From: Capitulum mitella
Taxonomy: Eukaryota > Arthropoda > Thecostraca > Pollicipedomorpha > Pollicipedidae
Assembly: GCA_030062745.1 (NCBI GenBank)
Contig: CP099847.1
Span: 604,304 to 668,303 of the forward strand
Direction of reading: 5' to 3'
Length of the DNA: 64,000 nt
Every line of letters starts with the position of its first letter. The first letter of the stretch is position 1. This document shows, one piece after another, positions 58,101 through 64,000 of the stretch. The notes under the pieces were generated by a model, which worked only from the letters and a program-made list of their open reading frames with translations, searched no databases and had not been told where the DNA came from. The translations under genes and the position numbers were made by a program.

Positions 58101-59363
58101 CTGTGAACGAAGCGTGGCGTTTAATATGGGCCGTCATCACATGGAATGATTGTCTCCGCTTTGAATCGCATAACACATGACTCTGTCGCCACTTTACTTT
58201 TTGCCTTGTGCATTTGTCTTGATGAGTGATCCGTATGAGCAGTGAAACTCATAGTACGTCAGTAGGCTGTTAATCCTCCTCCTGAGCTTACGCTTAAGAC
58301 ACTACCAGTTCTGAACACTTGACATTGCAATTGCTGACGTTTTTTGAAGTTGCACCTGGAAACTGCCATCTGTTCCGAAGCAGTATTCATAATTTTCCAT
58401 ATTCACAAAAATCCACTTCTTGAAAAAGGTTTGAAAGCTCCGAAAATGTACATAGGTAGGATTGCTGACAAACGCTTGGATCAGTTCTTCCCTAAAGTTT
58501 CAAAGTTCTTCAGTGCGTTTAATGTTTTAATAATTTCTGGTGTCCTTACACCATAAGGGAGGGTTAACATAATGAACATGTTTATCACATGATACCATGC
58601 AAAACAGTTCAATGCCTCGGAGAAGGTCCATTCTATAGAAAATGTTTTAATAATGATTACGTAACCCAGCGTTTGTTAAAGAAAATAAGGACCAATAAAA
58701 CTGATTCATTTTAGTGATGCTGGGCACTAACATACTGAAATCTTCAAAACCAGAAACCAAGTCCATGTAAACACGTTTATCACACTTTGGGTCCCGAACA
58801 AGCGGAGCAGTTTTCCGTCACTGTATATTAGGCACACTCTCAGTACGTCTGGTCTAGACGTGAAACGTCTGGTTCCCGGCAAAAATGTATATTGTGTAAA
58901 TAAAACGCTTAATGTCACATTGCATTTAGCCTTTAAGCAATTTGCCAGTCCGTTTTTGTCTGTTACCTATTATCTACTATCTATTTACCTGTTATCAAAA
59001 CCAATTAATCTGTCCGTTAATCTTCGATCAATCTACCTACTATCTTTGATCATCATGGCCAGTTTCACTGTGGATGGCGTTCTTTTTTCTGTTCCGTTCG
59101 GGGTTGAGTCATTTCATTGTGTTTTTCTTCAGCAAAGTCCAGCATCTTAAAGTTGTCCGGTTTCTTTCCACCATCTCTGGATAATATCTGATCATATTGC
59201 AACAGACGGACTGAATGCATGACCCTTCAATCTTCTGCCGAGACAATTCTGCGAAATCGCGACAGATTATCTGCATTCATCTCCCGTGACTGTTCTGACA
59301 ACGGCCGCCACCGAGCCGCAGGTTGCACGAAAAAAAACACGTCGCCGGCAGCCTCCGGCCCGC
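58101..59363. other. Space between the EXOG-like gene and the first PHLDB exon seen
   Basis: AT-rich DNA without recognisable coding sequence. It would contain the 3' UTR of the EXOG-like gene. It is either intergenic or, if PHLDB has exons further upstream, part of an intron. Confidence 0.4.
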
Positions 59364-60224
59364 TCACGGCAGGTCTGCCGCGGACAGCTGACGCAGCTCG
59401 CTCCTGGGCACCCTGCTGAAGAGGCGCAGCCCGCTAAGTCGCTCCACCTCCTCCACGGTGACCAGGCACCGCGCCAGGTCCTCGTCGCCATCGCCGAACT
59501 CGTTCTCCAGGACGAACGTCTGCGCCAGCAGGCGGCCGCCGCGGCCGCGGTACACCACGGCCTTGAACAGGTGCGTCGGCACCGCCACGCCCGAGGCTCC
59601 CACCAGCGGCACGTGCAGCGCCAGCTGGCCGTCGGGCCGACGGCGCGGCACGAACAGAGTCCCGGACGTGACCCAGACGGGGTCGCCGGCGGACGCCAGG
59701 CGGCGGCAGTGCGTCTCCAGCCGGCGCCAGGCGCCGCCGTTCACCGCCGCCGGCTGTGGCACCACGTTCGACATGAGGAACGTATCCTCGAGCGCGCGCC
59801 GGCTGCCAGCGTGGTTGGCGGCGGCGGCCAGGTGGCCGCGGCTGAGCCCGCTGCCGCGGTAGTCGGCCGGCCGCGCCGCCAGCGCCGTCGGCAGGCGCGG
59901 GTCGGCGCGGAAGCAGGGCCGCCGCTGGCGGGCCGGTGCCGCCCAGCCCGGCCGCAGCAACTCGCACGCCCAGCGCGCCACCTTCAGCACCGGGTCGTAG
60001 CCGAGCAGGTGGCCCTGGTTGCGCAGCAGGAGCGGCCCGCCGCGCGGCGCGCCCAGCTGCAACAGCGTCTCGCAGCCAGCCGTGCTCAGATGGCGCCACG
60101 AAGGCGGACCAGTCGCGCCTCTAATGCTCAGCAGGCATAGCGACAGCATGCCTCCGCCCACACAAACAGCTGCTCGCGCGAGAGCACTAACAAGGACGCC
60201 TTTCACACATAACCAACAATTTTG
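59364..60224 (-). CDS. EXOG-like DNA/RNA non-specific endonuclease, 5' end uncertain
   Basis: An uninterrupted GC-rich frame on the minus strand ends with TGA at 59364. It has the nuclease core: YRGSGLSRGHLAAAANH (EXOG-type SRGH catalytic motif in place of the DRGH of endonuclease G, with the metal-binding Asn seven residues after the Arg-Gly-His), DTFLMSNVVPQ, WRRLETHCRRLA, and a C-terminal VEEVERLSGLRLFSRV. A hydrophobic stretch (AVCVGGGMLSLCLLS) near the start resembles the mitochondrial anchor of EXOG. Family members cleave nucleic acids in mitochondria, with Mg2+. The first in-frame ATG is at 60149, but an acceptor TCTTTCAG just before 60224 suggests an upstream exon supplies the start. 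The frame stops right after the core, so the C-terminal wing region of vertebrate EXOG is missing. Confidence 0.85.
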   Translation of the reverse strand, partial: QNCWLCVKGVLVSALARAAVCVGGGMLSLCLLSIRGATGPPSWRHLSTAGCETLLQLGAPRGGPLLLRNQGHLLGYDPVLKVARWACELLRPGWAAPARQRRPCFRADPRLPTALAARPADYRGSGLSRGHLAAAANHAGSRRALEDTFLMSNVVPQPAAVNGGAWRRLETHCRRLASAGDPVWVTSGTLFVPRRRPDGQLALHVPLVGASGVAVPTHLFKAVVYRGRGGRLLAQTFVLENEFGDGDEDLARCLVTVEEVERLSGLRLFSRVPRSELRQLSAADLP

Positions 60225-62089
60225 CTGAAAGATTTATTCGCTACATGGTAACATTGTTGATTAAACGGTTCATTTTCCTCACAACTTTGTTGATAACATC
60301 GTATGTGAAGTTTCGATTCGTTAAAATAATGAAATATGAACTAGATCACCGCATTATAATTCCCGGCGCACGCCTCCATGAAATAAATGCAAACTAGCCA
60401 TGAAATCTAGAGCACAAGGCAAACAAACTAGAGAGCTTCCACCTTGAGTGACAATAACCCTCATCGTTCACGTCGTAGTAAATAAAATTTATGGGCTGTT
60501 CAGAGATCTACGACCTGAAAGCCCTCGACTCATATCATCTTAATGTGCTTATTTATTTATCTCACGAAGCGATCGAGTACTTGCAAATGGCGATGTACGG
60601 ATAATTTAAGGAGATTCTTTTTCTGCGATAAGTCACTAGGTGCGCGCTAAATGCAGTTTGGAAGTCTAGTTTCCTTGCCCTCTTGTTCGACGCCTACTGC
60701 CATCCAATCTGGTATCTACCAGTCAGGAGATCAGTTTCACAGCCTCTCAACAGCACTTGCTATCAGGAAATCTATCTGGGCAATTCAGTGAACGCGGGCT
60801 GGGGTCATCGCACCTGCCAATCACCCAATCACTCTACCGTTCTTCAGCTGTCTGAATTAGGGTCGACGTTTTGTTTGTCTGCACGATCCCGTTCACAAGG
60901 CACGAAGACGGACAGACGTGAAGAATTTGTACACCTACTTCGCAAAGACTGCATTATTGAGTTATGTCATAGAGAAGAGCTTTTCTGTAACATCCTAGTC
61001 ACCCCGAGGTAATGGATTTGTGTTTATATTTTCCCTTTCATGCGTCCCTCAGTCTCCCCTTATGTGTTCCGCCACCTCCCAAAAATCTCCATTTTGACCT
61101 CGCCGCTTGCATTGGCAATAAACCACTTGTGAGCTATGCTTCACCGGACCGAAACCAACGGCTAGCAGAGGAACCGCAGGCGGCAGACGCAGTCTTTATG
61201 TCGCAGACCTCGAACTGATATAGAAGGCCGCACTAGCCGTTGGGAAACACGAAAGATGTTGACAGATAATGTTCTGTAAAACACGACGGACTTGATCTTA
61301 CTGCTGAAAAAATTGGGCGGTCGCCGTCCCAGCTGTTCGCATTTCCTTGGGTCCCAGCACTTATGGGTACGGAAGTCGCTGACGTCAGAAACGAATTGTG
61401 ACATGTTTCTTACTTATACTGTCTACCGCATTGCAACATGACAGTTTTGCAGTTCTTCAGCAGGCGGAACGACCATTCCTCTTCGTAAGAATGACAAACT
61501 ATGCTGTTTAACCCTGCATAAGTGGCAAAAACACCATAATAATGCTGTTAGATACCGTATTTGTTCATCCCCAACACTCACACAAAGTTTCCTGTATTTT
61601 CCACCCGACGCACCAACCTTTCACCCCGAACATCACCACAGCTGCCGCCGAAGAGGATCAAAGCACGCATCAGTCGGCACATGGCTCGCGCCCGTCATTT
61701 CCGGCGTTAACTCCGCCCAAAATAGCGGCGCCGGCGCGCCCTGCCTCTCCCGAGGCCGGCTTACCTGAGCGGGTGGCGGAGCTGGCCATCTGCGGGGTAG
61801 CCGGGTCGGCTCGGCGCCGGCCGTGCCCGGCTGAAGCGGGCCGGCCGCTGCACGGGTCGGCGCCCGCCGACACGCCCCCTCACGTGCGCAGCAGCGCTGC
61901 GCTGGACGCCGTCCGCCGGGCGCCGGCAATGAGCGCCGAGTGATATCGGCCCCGCACCGCAGCCGGCGGCCGGCACGCGATCGCTGCCGCCGCCGCCGCC
62001 CGGCCGTCTGGCCGTCCTGTGCCGTCTGGAGGCAGGCCGACCGCACGCACACGCCCCGGCGGGCCGGGTCCGGACGGCACAACACGCCT

Positions 62090-62120
62090 CCTCCGCCGCC
62101 GCCGCCGCCGCCGCCGCCGC
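62090..62120. repeat. (CCG)n trinucleotide repeat
   Basis: About ten uninterrupted units within the GC-rich island. Confidence 0.95.
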
Positions 62121-63609
62121 AGTCGGCCGACGTCTGAGCTCTGAGTCGGGCCACTCCTCTGAATCACGGCCGGCCGGTAACGGCCGGCTGCAGGGCGGCC
62201 GAGGCCGGCGGCCGGCGGCCGGCGCCGCTGTCGCCACCGATTAGCTCCGGCTCGTCACCGCTGCCGGCCAGCTGGGGGTCCGATCACGGGGGCTGCCCCC
62301 GGACCAGCCGTCTGCCGGCCGACTGCAGCCTCAGTCACTCCGGGCTGTCCTCACCCCTCCAGACTCCTCACCCCTCGAGACTCCTCCCCCTCCCCCGGTC
62401 TGGGGTACCGGCCACAAGTGCTACTGGCCATGCCTAGACAAACGGTCCGCTGCAGAAGCAAACTGACGGCCTCTCGGCCTTGGCAAAGATACTGTTGTCT
62501 GTTAAGGCAGTAGCCATCGGATTGCCAAGAGGTACGAAAGCAGCAGGCAAAAGCCTATGACCCGCGCAGGCAGATACGCAGAAATGACCATTTGAATGGC
62601 TGCATGGCGCATGACGGCGCCGATGGCAACTGCTGTCATAAGAAATGCTGAGCGAGGAATTAGCAACGGCAGTTGTATGAATGAAGTGTTGGCTGTTCTC
62701 GAAACCCGACGGTGATTATAACAGACAAGATGATGACGAAAGTAGGGGCGATAGTCATGCAAACTTTCAACTGGTGACTGACGATAAGTGCAAAAGCGGT
62801 GGGAAAACCGTCCTTGTCTGCCTTGTATGGTGCGTCTTTAGGGAAGCGGGAACGTCAGCACATGCGAACGTTTTTTTGCACGGCGCGAGAACAAAGAGTG
62901 CACCAGTGAGCTGCCGGCGATGGCAGGCAGCCAAGGAGCAGACGCTACGCGACGAAAGGGAGACATGTGTCGCGTGTTACCGGACTGTGGCCGGCGCATG
63001 TGTGTGGTGTCCGGAGGAATTAAATTGGACCAGGCCGCGACCCCAGATGAGCGCGCGGCCCCAGGGTTCGACGGACGACGACCGGGGCGTGTGTTGCAAC
63101 GCCCCGCCGTAAACCGCTTTACAGTTTCCGGCGAAATGAAGGCAGAGGCTGTGCAGCGCAGTCCGCCGCATCTGCGTTTCGTTTTAACGAAGCGCACCTG
63201 TAAAAAACAGCGAACAAGGAAGGTTGCATACTGGCTGGCTATAACATTTAACTGTACCTGCACTTCTTAAACTCTCTGAAAAGCAGATAAAAAGAGGCCA
63301 AAAGAACCGTTGTATGAAAATAAATGGTACCAGTTGCCGCACTAATAATCATCCAACAATAATTCAGCGCAAGCGACGACATGTATGATGATGAAGGGGC
63401 CTCAATAAACAGCTAGTCCCGCCTACGATCCGACCTCTGCTCTAAAACGCTCACGTCAAAATCTGCAGCAACTGTCCGTGATCCGTGGGGTCATGCCAGT
63501 TATCTAGTCTATGGGTTATCTGATACGCAAGGCTCCACTTGTGCGTCACCGGCCGATTCTAGGCATTATCGACAAAGCCGACAGGTACATTGCAGTATTT
63601 TTTAGACCA

Positions 63610-63830
63610 GCACGGCGATCGGTACGGGGGCACATCCTGCAATTATCAGATTGGGGTGCCTAGCCCGGAAGTCGGCAAGCAGGGGCATGGGAACTCCTCT
63701 TAAGTTGGGAGGAGAAGCATTTCGGATCAATTCTTTCCAGTCGACGCCCATAGGGTCAATGTAAAATTTAAAAAAGTTGGGGGTTGAAGCCCCCCTGGCC
63801 CCATGGCTCCCGCGCCTATGTCGGTGAGTG
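63610..63830 (+). repeat. Dispersed repeat related to 22490-22650
   Basis: Shares AACTCCTC...GGGAGGA...AAGCATTTCGG...CCCATAGGGTCAATGTAAAA with the earlier copy. It ends GCCCCATGGCTCCCGCGCCT, reminiscent of the right end of the 24255-24383 MITE (…CCCCCCGTTCCTACGC). Confidence 0.45.
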
Positions 63831-64000
63831 TTACGGTGTGCGAAAAATAGGACCGGAAATCATATCCAACCCACATGGAAGGAGGCAGAAAGATCTTCCT
63901 AAATTATAATGGGACCAGTGGCCTCCCGACACGCCTTGGGTGCAAGCGGGTTGACTAAGCTGTAACATCAACATGGTCCATGGACGTATGACACATATAG

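Larger units (their letters stand above)
60225..64000. other. No gene recognised; GC-rich island at 61650-62400
   Basis: The GC-rich, CpG-dense stretch at 61650-62400 gives overlapping frames up to 173 codons, with no domain and heavy Arg/Ala/Pro/Gly content. It includes a (CCG)n run at 62090-62120. On the minus strand it lies upstream of the EXOG-like and PHLDB-like genes and could be a promoter or hold their first exons. The rest is AT-rich with repeats. Confidence 0.4.

Noticed and set aside
60149-60206. GTG at 60206 as start codon of the EXOG-like gene
   Set aside because: GTG starts are very rare in animals. Either the ATG at 60149 or a spliced upstream exon is more likely.
61633-62237. 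Frames of up to 173 codons near 62 kb, including a poly-Gly run
   Set aside because: They are built on a (CCG)n repeat and GC-rich DNA; no FHA or other PHLDB N-terminal domain could be recognised.

Overview
The window is eukaryotic nuclear DNA. It has split genes with GT-AG introns, long gene-poor stretches, many microsatellites and minisatellites, and degenerate DNA-transposon copies. The gene set is animal and fits an arthropod: an insect-type immunoglobulin cell-adhesion molecule, two secreted trypsin-like proteases, a PHLDB/LL5 protein and an EXOG-like nuclease. I cannot name the species; a crustacean is a guess from protease style and GC-rich exons.

Layout. Positions 1-20003 hold a minus-strand immunoglobulin cell-adhesion gene. 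A signal-peptide exon lies near 20 kb and one Ig domain is split over two exons near 5-6 kb. The exons are phase-compatible across an inferred 13.9-kb intron, and the 3' part runs off the left edge. Positions 20-27 kb carry no gene I can support, but do carry a hAT-type MITE with an exact target-site duplication. Two related plus-strand protease genes follow. Protease A (27426-31855, six exons, 281 residues) and protease B (44538-46680, five exons, 283 residues) both reconstruct in frame from exon to exon. About 12 kb of repeat-rich DNA separates them, including a TTAA-flanked piggyBac-like element at 39783-40993. Positions 49197-58100 are a minus-strand PHLDB/LL5 gene (PH domain at the C-terminus, coiled coils before it). 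An EXOG-like nuclease (59364-60224, minus) sits just upstream of it. The last 3.8 kb has a GC-rich island and no recognised gene.

Most notable pattern: many exon-intron junctions in three unrelated genes are the starting point of tandem arrays that repeat the splice site itself. Examples are a 31-bp array on the 5' splice site of protease A exon 3, a 61-68-bp array on the 3' splice site of exon 4, 21-bp arrays on protease A exon 5 and on the Ig-gene first exon, and 33-34-bp and 27/30-bp arrays on two PHLDB exons. A pentamer array repeats a branch-point-like motif at another PHLDB exon. This looks like a genome-wide habit rather than a one-off, and it could affect splice-site choice.

The genes do not form one pathway. 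The two proteases are secreted and probably arose by duplication; the Ig protein acts at the cell surface, PHLDB at the cell cortex, and the EXOG-like nuclease probably in the mitochondrion.
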